Below, in pieces: positions 8,816-16,972 of a DNA stretch of 64,000 nucleotides. How positions within the stretch are numbered: the stretch's first letter is position 1; each line of letters starts with the position of its first letter. The stretch comes from an uncultured SAR86 cluster bacterium. Lineage in GTDB: Bacteria > Pseudomonadota > Gammaproteobacteria > Magnimaribacterales > D2472. The position numbers and the translations under genes were made by a program. The notes beneath the pieces are model-generated. The model searched no databases, was not told the origin of the DNA, and saw only the letters and a program-made list of their open reading frames with translations. Location of the stretch: the NCBI GenBank assembly GCA_902593675.1, contig CACJJI010000001.1, forward strand, positions 320,957-384,956, written 5' to 3'.

Positions 8816-9004
8816 CTATTGAAGCTTTGGATTCCTGCTAATATTTTGTATCTCTTTGATGACACCTTCCCAAATGAGCCACTCCTCGGTGTTTAGATTC
8901 GCAGCGTATTCAGCAGCTCTCAACATAGCTATAGATTCAGCATCTGCACCATATTGAGAAATTAGATCAATAGCAATTTGATAATTAGAGTTCGGAGCAT
9001 TCAT
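8816..9004 (-). CDS. Small hypothetical protein (62 aa)
   Basis: Short acidic helical protein with the pattern AIDLISQYGADAESIAMLRAAEYAANLNTEEWLIWEGVIKEIQNI. The helix-turn-helix layout (QYGADA...A...W..V...I) resembles small uncharacterised proteobacterial proteins of the DUF6961 type as I remember them; this was not searched. It stands alone between the start of the steroid-type operon and the divergent ELM1-like gene. A hairpin follows its stop codon. No strong ribosome site is seen, so the call rests on the protein-like composition and the otherwise empty 500-bp gap. Confidence 0.5.
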   Translation of the reverse strand: MNAPNSNYQIAIDLISQYGADAESIAMLRAAEYAANLNTEEWLIWEGVIKEIQNISRNPKLQ

Positions 9005-9093
9005 TTCAATAGTATTTTATGAAGGTATTTCCTTTATAAGACTTCTTCATAGACAGGGTATTTTAAACCTATAAAATTATAAGTAAAAATTTT

Positions 9094-10053
9094 ATGAACG
9101 TTTACTGGTTTCAAGATTCAAAAACTGGGCACCTAAAACAAGTGCAGGCTCTTTTAGATCAACTTAAAAAAGAGACAGAACTCTCGATAACCACAATCAA
9201 TTATTCCAATCGCAAAAGTTTACCTGAAATGCTTTCTAATAAAAATGAGTTAGATGGTCCAACAATACTAATAGGTGCGGGTCATGGCGTTTATTCAAAA
9301 ATTCTTCAGGGGAAAAAATATTTAAGAAAACTGAATGATCAGGACATATTCTCAATTGCTGTGCTTCGTCCAAGCTATAAAATAAATTCTTTTGATTTAA
9401 TTGTTGCTCCAGAACATGATTTTCGCAGAAGAAATCTTCCTAAAAATGTTATTTCATTTCAGGGCTCTCTAGCACCTACGTCTCAAACTCCAATTGATGA
9501 AAATAAGGCAATAATAGCTATTGGAGGGCCAAGCAAGCATTATAAATTTGATCAAGAAATTTTAATTGAACAGCTTCACTATATTTTAAGCATACATCCA
9601 AAGCATAAATTTAAAATTTTTAATTCTCGTAGAACACCTGATGCCCTCAATTTAAAGTTAAAGAATGAGCTTGATAACTACTCTAATGTAAAATTTATTC
9701 ACTTGAGTTCACCAGAGTCTAATACATTTCAAGAAACTCTAAATGAATCTGCTTTGAAGTTTGTCACGCCTGATAGTTCAAATCTTGTATTTGAGGCATT
9801 ATCTACCCAGGGGTATACCTATTTAATACAAATAGAAAGGTCTAAATACAGACGGATTTTTGGTGCTAAAAAAATAAGAGAGTTGATGATTGAGTTAGTT
9901 AAATCAAAGCGAGTTGGTGTAGTAAGCATATTAAATAAAAAAGGAGGGATAAATATTTCTAAAATTGAAAATCCTTCGCTGCATTTTGAGCCTTTAGCAG
10001 AAGTTGAAAAGGTATCATTTTCTATAATGAAATTTATCAATAATCACGAATGA
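9094..10053 (+). CDS. ELM1/GT-B-like family protein (Mito_fiss_Elm1)
   Basis: A 319-residue protein with the N-terminal pattern VYWFQDSKTGHLKQVQALLDQL characteristic of the bacterial relatives of plant mitochondrial fission factor ELM1. The family has a GT-B-like two-domain fold and often sits with lipopolysaccharide or cell-envelope glycosyltransferases. Supporting features are the conserved AIGGPSKHYKFDQE segment and the C-terminal TPDSSNLVFEALSTQ, which looks like a nucleotide-sugar site. It overlaps the next gene, a GT4 glycosyltransferase, by 4 bp (ATGA), so the two are translationally coupled. An envelope-glycan function is inferred from context. Confidence 0.8.
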   Translation: MNVYWFQDSKTGHLKQVQALLDQLKKETELSITTINYSNRKSLPEMLSNKNELDGPTILIGAGHGVYSKILQGKKYLRKLNDQDIFSIAVLRPSYKINSFDLIVAPEHDFRRRNLPKNVISFQGSLAPTSQTPIDENKAIIAIGGPSKHYKFDQEILIEQLHYILSIHPKHKFKIFNSRRTPDALNLKLKNELDNYSNVKFIHLSSPESNTFQETLNESALKFVTPDSSNLVFEALSTQGYTYLIQIERSKYRRIFGAKKIRELMIELVKSKRVGVVSILNKKGGINISKIENPSLHFEPLAEVEKVSFSIMKFINNHE

Positions 10054-11027
10054 AAATTACTCATTTGCTATCAAGCAAAATCTTTGCGGGGATTGAACAG
10101 CATGTTTATGAGCTGTCATCATTCATGTCTGATGCGTCTGATCAATTCATTATTTGTGATAAAGATATACATCATCATATGGATCGAATTAAAACCACTG
10201 ATTTGAACATCGGGTCAAGATATTCTCCTTTTAATACATACAAATTAATTAAGTTTCTTCAAACAAATAATGTTTCTATTTTGCATTGTCATGGAGCTAA
10301 ATCGAGCGCCATTGGAAAAGGAGTAAAGATTTTTAGCAGTATTAAGGTTGTATCAACAATCCACGGCCATAAAAAAAATAACAGCGCATTTACAAATGTG
10401 GATGCTGTTATAGGAGTCAATGAGTTGCTTGGTAAAAATATTCCTAATAGTACTTATATCCCTAATTGGTTTAATCCATCGCATGCAGGAGAGCGATCAT
10501 CTCGCAGTGGACCCATTATTGCTATTGGTAGGCTTGAAAAAGTTAAAGGTTTTGATCAACTTGTTAAAAGTTGGATTAATATCAATGAACGTCTAGAAAT
10601 TATCGGACTTGGACCAGAAGAACCTACCCTTAATCAGCTCATACAAGATTTAAATCTTCAGGATCGTATTCAAATTATTACAAATTGCGATTATGACAAT
10701 ATTGAAAGTAAATATAAAACAGCCAGCGGACTCATTGTATCGAGTCTCAAAGAAGGAGGTCCTAGGGTTGTGCTAGAGGCCATTAATCATGAAATACCAG
10801 TTCTTGGATCAAGAGTTGGAATCATTCCTGATTTGATTCCTAACGAATGTATATCAGAGCCTGGCAATCAAGAGAGTTTACAAATTTTGTTAGAAGAAAT
10901 GATACCTCTGTTACCTCAATTAAATATGGAGGGTATCAAGGCAGCTCTAATTGAAAATTATTCAGTTGCAAGTGCTGCTAAGAAAACCAAAGAAATTTAT
11001 GAGGCTTTGCTTAAAGCCAATTCATAA
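10050..11027 (+). CDS. GT4-family glycosyltransferase
   Basis: A GT-B-fold retaining glycosyltransferase of 325 residues. The N-terminal half has ILHCHGAKSSAIGKG and STIHGHK. The C-terminal donor-binding half has IIAIGRLEKVKGFDQLV and VSSLKEGGPRVVLEAINHEIPV with the EGGPRVVLEA segment equivalent to the E-x7-E motif of GT4 enzymes. The start overlaps the ELM1-like gene by four bases. It converges on the next GT4 gene with a 31-bp tail overlap. Acceptor and sugar are unknown; lipopolysaccharide core or another surface glycan is likely. Confidence 0.88.
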   Translation: MKITHLLSSKIFAGIEQHVYELSSFMSDASDQFIICDKDIHHHMDRIKTTDLNIGSRYSPFNTYKLIKFLQTNNVSILHCHGAKSSAIGKGVKIFSSIKVVSTIHGHKKNNSAFTNVDAVIGVNELLGKNIPNSTYIPNWFNPSHAGERSSRSGPIIAIGRLEKVKGFDQLVKSWININERLEIIGLGPEEPTLNQLIQDLNLQDRIQIITNCDYDNIESKYKTASGLIVSSLKEGGPRVVLEAINHEIPVLGSRVGIIPDLIPNECISEPGNQESLQILLEEMIPLLPQLNMEGIKAALIENYSVASAAKKTKEIYEALLKANS

Positions 11028-12091
11028 ACATTCATTGTTGCATTGACCAAAGACTCTTTTGTAAATTGTTCGGGTATAGATTCAGGCGGTGGAGTTACTA
11101 AAACTTGATCAATTTGTTTGGCAAGCATCTTCACATTTCCATAATCAACCAAGCCAATTGGATTAATAGAGTTAATTGATTCTTCGACGCCACCTCTATC
11201 CCAGCCCATGACATGACTCCCGCAAGCAGCCGCTTCAATAATGGTTCTGCCAAATGGTTCAGGCTTAGATGATAAATTCATAACGATATTTGAAATTTTA
11301 TAAACATCGGCAATATCTGATCGAGCGCCACAAAAAGTAAGATGCTCAGTAAGATTTTTTTGTTTTATTAGTTTGTTTAAAAAATTGAAATAGCTTCTTT
11401 TATTTGTTGCAACTGGGCCTGGAATAATGCCGTGAAACCGCGATGTATCTATATAAGAAAAAAGGTCGATAAAACTCTCTATGCCTTTCCAGCTGGTTAT
11501 TCTTCCGGGCAGATTGAGAATAATTTTATTTTTTGTTTGAGGAAACTCATTAAACCAAGCTTCTTTCCATTCTTGACTTAAAGGCGATCTATTAAATTCA
11601 TGGAGATCGCATCCACGATATATTAAATGTAAATTAGATTCATCTACAGAATAGTTTTGCTGGATATATTTTTTTACAGTTTGAGAGATAGCAATAATTT
11701 CATCTGCATAAGACATAGATTTGCTGTAAAAAGGTTTGCTATATAAGCCATGAAATGTGGAGATGATAATGGGTTTTTTTCCCTGAAAATTTTTTAGTGC
11801 AAAGTAATTTATCCAAGCTGGAAATCTTGATCGGACGTGAACTATGTCGGGCTGAAACTCCAAATAAATCTTTTTTAAATTACGAATTTGCGATAAAGCT
11901 CTTATATTTTTCTTTGCTATTGGAAGGTTATAATGTTTTGCGCCATGGTCATTCAATAAATCTACTAGTTGTCCACCAGCAGAGATAACTGCAGAATCAT
12001 GGCCGCGTTTTATCAGATGATCGGAAAGATCTACTGTGCCGCGCTCAACACCACCAACTTTTAACTCCGGCAGCAGTTGCACGACTCTCAT
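10997..12091 (-). CDS. GT4-family glycosyltransferase
   Basis: A 364-residue GT-B glycosyltransferase with the N-terminal acceptor-side motif LKVGGVERGTVDLSDHLIKRGH, the middle motif DIVHVRSRFPAW and the C-terminal donor motif KPEPFGRTIIEAAACGSHVMGWDRGG. These are typical of GT4 enzymes in lipopolysaccharide synthesis. It lies 3 bp after the MacB-type permease gene and is probably the last cistron of that minus-strand operon. The association of an ABC exporter with a glycosyltransferase could be functional or merely co-transcriptional. Confidence 0.88.
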   Translation of the reverse strand: MRVVQLLPELKVGGVERGTVDLSDHLIKRGHDSAVISAGGQLVDLLNDHGAKHYNLPIAKKNIRALSQIRNLKKIYLEFQPDIVHVRSRFPAWINYFALKNFQGKKPIIISTFHGLYSKPFYSKSMSYADEIIAISQTVKKYIQQNYSVDESNLHLIYRGCDLHEFNRSPLSQEWKEAWFNEFPQTKNKIILNLPGRITSWKGIESFIDLFSYIDTSRFHGIIPGPVATNKRSYFNFLNKLIKQKNLTEHLTFCGARSDIADVYKISNIVMNLSSKPEPFGRTIIEAAACGSHVMGWDRGGVEESINSINPIGLVDYGNVKMLAKQIDQVLVTPPPESIPEQFTKESLVNATMNVYELALSKAS

Positions 12092-12094
12092 ATA

Positions 12095-13300
12095 TTATTC
12101 GTATCGCAGCGCTACAGCTGGCTCTAATTGCGCTGCTTTCCTTGCAGGCCAAATACCAAAAAATAACCCAACACATGCTGAAAATATTACAGAGCCCAAT
12201 ATCGCTGAAAAAGGTATGGTAAAGACCCAATCTTGAAAAACTGTTACTAAAAAATATAAGCTAGAGCCAAAAATGACGCCGATAATACCGCCGATAATAC
12301 ATAGAGTTACAGCCTCAATAATGAATTGCAAAAGTATTGCTTGTTGAGTTGCACCTAAAGCTTTTCTTAAGCCTATTTCTCTTGTCCTCTCCGTCACAGA
12401 AACTAGCATTATATTCATTACGCCAATGCCACCAACCATAAGACTAATACCAGCAATACCAATCAATAAAGCTGAAAAGATGGCCGTTGCCTGTTTTTGC
12501 AAATCAGTAAACTGTGACCAATCATTAATTCTAAAATTGTTTTCCTCACCTGGGCCTATGTCATGCTCCCTTCGAAGAACTCTTTCAATAGATATCATTG
12601 CCTCTTCAGGCGTATAGGTATTTGGGACTTCCACGCGAATTGAATCGACTCTATCTCTTCCAAATACCCTATCGGAAGCTGTTAAAAGTGGTATGTAAAT
12701 TTGCTCATCGGGATTAGACCAACCTGTAGACCCCTCAGATTTAGTCACTCCTATAATCTTAAAAGTTACACCTCCAAGGTCAATCTCCTGCCCAACCAAA
12801 GCCTTTGAAGATGTTTTGAGCTCTGTGCCAACGCTTGAACCAATGACTGCCACTCTTTTCCTAGCCAGATCATCTCTTTCAGTAAAAAATGCTCCTTGGT
12901 CAATTTCATAGCCTTGAATGCTCAAATAAGTTTCTCTAGCGCCGATAACTGAAATACTTATACTTTCATTTTTATATTTGAGAGATTTGCTGCCTCGAAT
13001 TTCTGGCGACACCCTCCATTTTATCTCATCATCTTTGATTAATGCGTCGGCGTCAGAAATTGAGAGTGGTGCTGCACTTATTTTTTGACTACCCCTGCCA
13101 CGAGATGGATATACAGACAATGTGCGAGCAGATAAGTTGGTGATTGAATCATCGATTGCTCTTTGGGCGCTTGATCCAATTCCAACCATGGCAATAACTG
13201 AAGCTGTACCTATAACAATAGCAATGGTTGTCAAAAGAGATCTTAATAGATTAGCCCTAATGGAATCTATGGCTGTGGAAATAGATTCTTGCAATACCAT
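12095..13300 (-). CDS. MacB-type ABC transporter permease (FtsX family)
   Basis: Permease of 401 residues with the MacB/FtsX architecture. One N-terminal membrane segment (LLRSLLTTIAIVIGTASVIAMVGIG) is followed by a large periplasmic MacB_PCD domain (about 45-240) and three C-terminal membrane segments, including the conserved GGIGVMNIMLVSVTERTREIG coupling region. Unlike E. coli MacB, the ATPase is a separate gene two cistrons upstream. With the MacA-like adaptor it should form a tripartite exporter for lipids, peptides or macrolide-like compounds. The start is 3 bp after the adaptor stop. Confidence 0.92.
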   Translation of the reverse strand: MVLQESISTAIDSIRANLLRSLLTTIAIVIGTASVIAMVGIGSSAQRAIDDSITNLSARTLSVYPSRGRGSQKISAAPLSISDADALIKDDEIKWRVSPEIRGSKSLKYKNESISISVIGARETYLSIQGYEIDQGAFFTERDDLARKRVAVIGSSVGTELKTSSKALVGQEIDLGGVTFKIIGVTKSEGSTGWSNPDEQIYIPLLTASDRVFGRDRVDSIRVEVPNTYTPEEAMISIERVLRREHDIGPGEENNFRINDWSQFTDLQKQATAIFSALLIGIAGISLMVGGIGVMNIMLVSVTERTREIGLRKALGATQQAILLQFIIEAVTLCIIGGIIGVIFGSSLYFLVTVFQDWVFTIPFSAILGSVIFSACVGLFFGIWPARKAAQLEPAVALRYE

Positions 13301-13303
13301 AAG

Positions 13304-14500
13304 TTAACCAAACCTACCTTTTACTCTTTCAGAAAATTTTTGTTGGTATTTAATGAGACCTTCGCTTGGAAGCACATATACAACCTCGTCATACTCTATG
13401 CCTTGTTTGACCTCAACATAGTTCAGATCTGTTTTTCCAACCTTGACCCAAATCGGTACTGCTCCCCTCTTAGTTTTTTTTAGGACTATGTAAGCATCAA
13501 AATTTTCACCTTCAACTTTTTTAGTCAAAAAATTATTTAGCTCATCTTCTTTAATCCCAAGCAATGGAGCAACTGATCGGATATCCTTTCTTGTTCTTAA
13601 AGAACCTGCTGGTAATGCTAGAGCAACCTCTTCATTTAAAATTTCAATTTCAACATCAGTATTCATTCCTATCAGAAGTAAATTTTCTTGATTTTCAATG
13701 TCTATTAGCACAGGAAATGTTGTAACATTTTGATCAATTTTTGACATAGGTTCGATCTTAGAAACAACTCCTACAAATTTTCTATCTCTGTATGCAGAAA
13801 CCTTTAATGTAACTTCTTGACCAATAGTAATCTTTCCAATATCTATCTCATCGATTAATGCTCTAACTCTAACTTTATTTAGATCTGCCATCTCCATTAA
13901 TAATGTTCCACCGCCCACAGCCGAAGTTGGAGAAGTAATTACTTGACCTACTTCAGCTGGTCTACTGATAACAGTCCCAGCAATTGGCGACCTAACACTT
14001 GTGTCATCTAATGCTATTCGAGCATTTTCTAAAAACACTTCTGCTCTTACTAGCTGAGCTCTTGCTGAGGAGAATGACTCCTGAGCATCTTCAAATGATT
14101 TATCAGAAATATTCCCTTCATCATGCAGTCTTTTAGAGCGCTCAAATTGATTTTTAGCATTACTTAAACGAACTTTAGCAACCTCAAGGTCTGCATTAGC
14201 TTGAGCTAAAGTATTTGTTGGAGTTCTTTGATCTATTCTTGCGAGAACCACGCCCTCATCGACATAATCTCCGATTTCAGCTCCCAAAAAAAGAATTTGC
14301 CCAGAAGCCTTGGATTTGATTTCAATTGAGGAGATAGCCTCTACTGTTCCAGAAGCTTCAACCGTAAGTTCTAGCTGTTGAGATGCCGCTTCTTTTAAAG
14401 CATAGAATTTAAATTCTTCTTCTTCTTTGCCTCCACCACAACTAACAATTAATGCCGTAGACAAAATAATGCTGAAAGTTTTAATTATTGAGTGCTTCAT
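13304..14500 (-). CDS. MacA-like periplasmic adaptor lipoprotein
   Basis: Membrane-fusion protein of 398 residues. The N-terminus ends in LIVSC, a lipobox placing the protein on the inner or outer membrane after lipidation. A barrel-sandwich/lipoyl half (VEASGTVEAISSIEIKSKASGQI) flanks a long coiled-coil hairpin (about 80-160, rich in Ala, Lys, Gln and Leu). Beta-barrel and membrane-proximal domains follow. It bridges the MacB-type permease and an outer-membrane channel, which is not encoded here. Its start codon overlaps the ATPase stop by 4 bp. Confidence 0.9.
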   Translation of the reverse strand: MKHSIIKTFSIILSTALIVSCGGGKEEEEFKFYALKEAASQQLELTVEASGTVEAISSIEIKSKASGQILFLGAEIGDYVDEGVVLARIDQRTPTNTLAQANADLEVAKVRLSNAKNQFERSKRLHDEGNISDKSFEDAQESFSSARAQLVRAEVFLENARIALDDTSVRSPIAGTVISRPAEVGQVITSPTSAVGGGTLLMEMADLNKVRVRALIDEIDIGKITIGQEVTLKVSAYRDRKFVGVVSKIEPMSKIDQNVTTFPVLIDIENQENLLLIGMNTDVEIEILNEEVALALPAGSLRTRKDIRSVAPLLGIKEDELNNFLTKKVEGENFDAYIVLKKTKRGAVPIWVKVGKTDLNYVEVKQGIEYDEVVYVLPSEGLIKYQQKFSERVKGRFG

Positions 14501-15186
14501 GATTTTTCCTTTCTAATGTCTGATTCTATCAAACCATCCTTAATAAATATTGTTCTTTGAGCTTCTGCAGCTACTTCATTCTCGTGAGTAATTAGAATAA
14601 TAGTTTGACCTTGTTGATGAAGATTATGAAAAAGCTGCATCACATCATGCCCAGTTTGGCTATCTAAGTTTCCAGTAGGCTCATCAGCAAATAGAATAGA
14701 AGGGTTGTTAACCAAAGCTCTCGCTATGGCAACTCTTTGCTGCTGCCCTCCTGAAAGCTCAGATGGCTGATGATCCATTCTTGATTCAAGCCCAACCTGA
14801 CAGAGAACATCCTTACCTATTCTGAGTTGATCGTTTTTGCCTACTCCTGCATATTTTAGAGGTAGCATGACATTATCAAGAGCACTGTTGCGTGCCAACA
14901 AATGGAAATTTTGAAAAACAAATCCAATTTCTTTATTTCTTATGCTTGCAAGCTCATCGCCTTCAAGCGAACTAACTTCTTGGTTATTAAGATAGTATGT
15001 ACCATCTGTTGGACTATCAAGACACCCGATAATATTCATTAGCGTTGATTTACCTGATCCTGATGGACCCATAATTGCTATAAATTCCCCTTGCTCAATA
15101 CCAAAACTCACACCTCTTAAGGCTTCAACGGTTTGCGTACCAAGCAAGTAATGTTTGGTAATATTTTTAACTTCTATAACATTCAT
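14497..15186 (-). CDS. ABC transporter ATPase, MacB/LolD type
   Basis: Nucleotide-binding subunit of 229 residues. Motifs: Walker A GPSGSGKST (about 40-48), Q-loop FQNFHLLARN, ABC signature LSGGQQQR, Walker B ILFADEPT and the switch His in LITHE. FGIEQGEFIAIMGPSG is typical of the LolD/MacB family. It is the second cistron of a five-gene operon, overlapping both its upstream and downstream neighbours by four bases. Confidence 0.93.
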   Translation of the reverse strand: MNVIEVKNITKHYLLGTQTVEALRGVSFGIEQGEFIAIMGPSGSGKSTLMNIIGCLDSPTDGTYYLNNQEVSSLEGDELASIRNKEIGFVFQNFHLLARNSALDNVMLPLKYAGVGKNDQLRIGKDVLCQVGLESRMDHQPSELSGGQQQRVAIARALVNNPSILFADEPTGNLDSQTGHDVMQLFHNLHQQGQTIILITHENEVAAEAQRTIFIKDGLIESDIRKEKS

Positions 15187-15638
15187 GCTGGCTTACATAT
15201 AAATACAGGTATTTCTCTAGAGGTATTACTCTGATAGGTTTCATAGTTAGGATAAAATGAACAAATTAATGGCCATAACTCATCCTTCTTCTCTTTGGAC
15301 ACCTCTTCTGCTAGATAGTTCCCTTGCCCATCAATGGTTGTGATCTTAACTGCTGGGTGAGCTTTAAGATTGTAATACCAATCAGGATTCTTTGGCATGC
15401 CTCCAAGAGATGCAACCAGAATTGGCATACCATCTTGATGAACATAAATTAAGGGAATATTTCTTATTTTATTAGATTTAGCGCCCTTGGTTTCTACAAC
15501 CATAATTGGAAAGCCGCCCGGCCACTTATTCCATAATTTGCCGTTACTAAACAAAAATATAGAGGCTTGGAATTTAGCAAAATATTTAATCATTCGCTTC
15601 GCGGTTTTAGCTTGCTTTGTAGAATATTTTTCAGACAT
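15183..15638 (-). CDS. Deazaflavin (F420)-dependent nitroreductase family protein, Ddn-like
   Basis: A 151-residue split-barrel protein matching the Ddn/DUF385 family closely: GGFPIMVVETKGAKSNKIRNIPL, then ASLGGMPKNPDWYYNLKAHP, and the C-terminal YETYQSNTSREIPVF. Characterised members bind coenzyme F420 and reduce quinones or nitro-compounds. In gammaproteobacteria the cofactor is uncertain, since F420 synthesis is patchy. Its 4-bp overlap with the MacB-type ATPase makes it the first gene of the exporter operon. Whether it uses F420, FMN or another cofactor cannot be told from the sequence. Confidence 0.85.
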   Translation of the reverse strand: MSEKYSTKQAKTAKRMIKYFAKFQASIFLFSNGKLWNKWPGGFPIMVVETKGAKSNKIRNIPLIYVHQDGMPILVASLGGMPKNPDWYYNLKAHPAVKITTIDGQGNYLAEEVSKEKKDELWPLICSFYPNYETYQSNTSREIPVFICKPA

Positions 15639-15747
15639 GGTTATAAAGATGTAAAGTTTACTTTACATTAAAAACTATACAATAAAAAGTTCATAGGGTT
15701 TTAATAATTGTTATTAGCTAGAAGGAATAATGCTTTGTGCTTAAGCT

Positions 15748-16914
15748 TTATTCGAAAGAAGCTATTCCAGTTTGAAAATTGCCAAGAATCAGCGCATGTA
15801 AATCATGAGTGCCCTCATAAGTATTTACAGCTTCGAGATTCATTGAATGTCTGACAACATGATACTCATCAATGACTCCATTTCCTCCATGCATATCTCT
15901 TGCCATCCTAGCTATATCTAGGGCCTTGCCACAGTTATTGCGCTTGATAAGCGAAATCATTTCTGGGACCATTTTATCTTCATCAATCAACCTTCCAACG
16001 CGGAGGGCTGCCTGAAGACCAAGAGAAATCTCTGTTTGCATGTCGGCCAATTTTTTTTGAATTAATTGCTTGCTAGCTAAAGGATTACCAAATTGCACTC
16101 TATCTAATGTGTACTGTCTCGCTGCATGCCAACAAAACTCGGCCGCGCCAATGACCCCCCAAGCAATTCCATATCTGGCTAAGTTTAAACAGGTAAATGG
16201 GCCTCTAAAGCTTTGTGCTAAGGGTAAAACATGATCATCTGGAATAAAAACATCTTCCATAAATACTTGACCAGTGACAGATGCACGAAGTGCAAATTTT
16301 CCACTCATTGGTTTTGCTTCAAGTCCCTTAAACTCTTTTCTTGCAATGAAGCCTCTCAATACTCCTTGCTCATCTTTGGCCCAAATTACAAAAACATCTG
16401 CAATAGGCGCATTTGTGATCCATGTTTTTGATCCATTTAATTCATAACCACCATCAACTTTCTTAGCTCTTGAAAGCATGCTACCTGGATCTGAGCCAGC
16501 ATCAGGCTCTGTCAAACCAAAACATCCTACAAGCTCTCCTGTAGCCATTTTTGGCAGCAATTCTTCTTTTTGTTCCTCAGAACCAAAATTATAAATTGCA
16601 TACATCGATAGCGATGACTGAACACTAAACGCAGATCGATAACTGGTGTCAACTCTTTCAATTTCTCTTGTTATCAATCCATAAGCAACGTAATTAATCC
16701 CGGCACAGCCATAACCTTTAATGGTTGCCCCTAAGATACCAAGATCACCCATCTCCCTCATAATTTCAGGATGAAAAATCTCATTTCTGTTTGATTCTAT
16801 GATCCTTGGCATCAATGATTTTTGACAATATTCCCTAACATTATCTCTAATCATTCTTTCTTCCTCAGAAAGCTGATCATCAAATTTAAAAATGTCTTCC
16901 CAATTATTTTCCAT
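15748..16914 (-). CDS. gcdH: Glutaryl-CoA dehydrogenase
   Basis: Acyl-CoA dehydrogenase of 388 residues that oxidatively decarboxylates glutaryl-CoA to crotonyl-CoA in lysine, tryptophan and aromatic catabolism. Diagnostic segments are [37 protein letters not shown] and the C-terminal [20 protein letters not shown], which contains the catalytic Glu of the GCDH subgroup. The length equals that of the mature human and bacterial enzymes. It stands as a single gene between the exporter operon and a TonB-receptor gene whose terminator lies just upstream of its start. Confidence 0.93.
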   Translation of the reverse strand: MENNWEDIFKFDDQLSEEERMIRDNVREYCQKSLMPRIIESNRNEIFHPEIMREMGDLGILGATIKGYGCAGINYVAYGLITREIERVDTSYRSAFSVQSSLSMYAIYNFGSEEQKEELLPKMATGELVGCFGLTEPDAGSDPGSMLSRAKKVDGGYELNGSKTWITNAPIADVFVIWAKDEQGVLRGFIARKEFKGLEAKPMSGKFALRASVTGQVFMEDVFIPDDHVLPLAQSFRGPFTCLNLARYGIAWGVIGAAEFCWHAARQYTLDRVQFGNPLASKQLIQKKLADMQTEISLGLQAALRVGRLIDEDKMVPEMISLIKRNNCGKALDIARMARDMHGGNGVIDEYHVVRHSMNLEAVNTYEGTHDLHALILGNFQTGIASFE

Positions 16915-16925
16915 AAATCATTACC

Positions 16926-16958
16926 CAAAAAAAAGCCTGAAACTAAGTCAGGCTTTTA
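16926..16958 (-). terminator. Intrinsic terminator after TonB receptor gene
   Basis: Read on the minus strand, AAAAGCCTGA and TCAGGCTTTT form a 10-bp stem with a short loop and run into a T-tract. It lies immediately after the stop of the receptor gene at 16973 and before gcdH. Confidence 0.9.
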
Positions 16959-16972
16959 ATTATATTCGAGAT

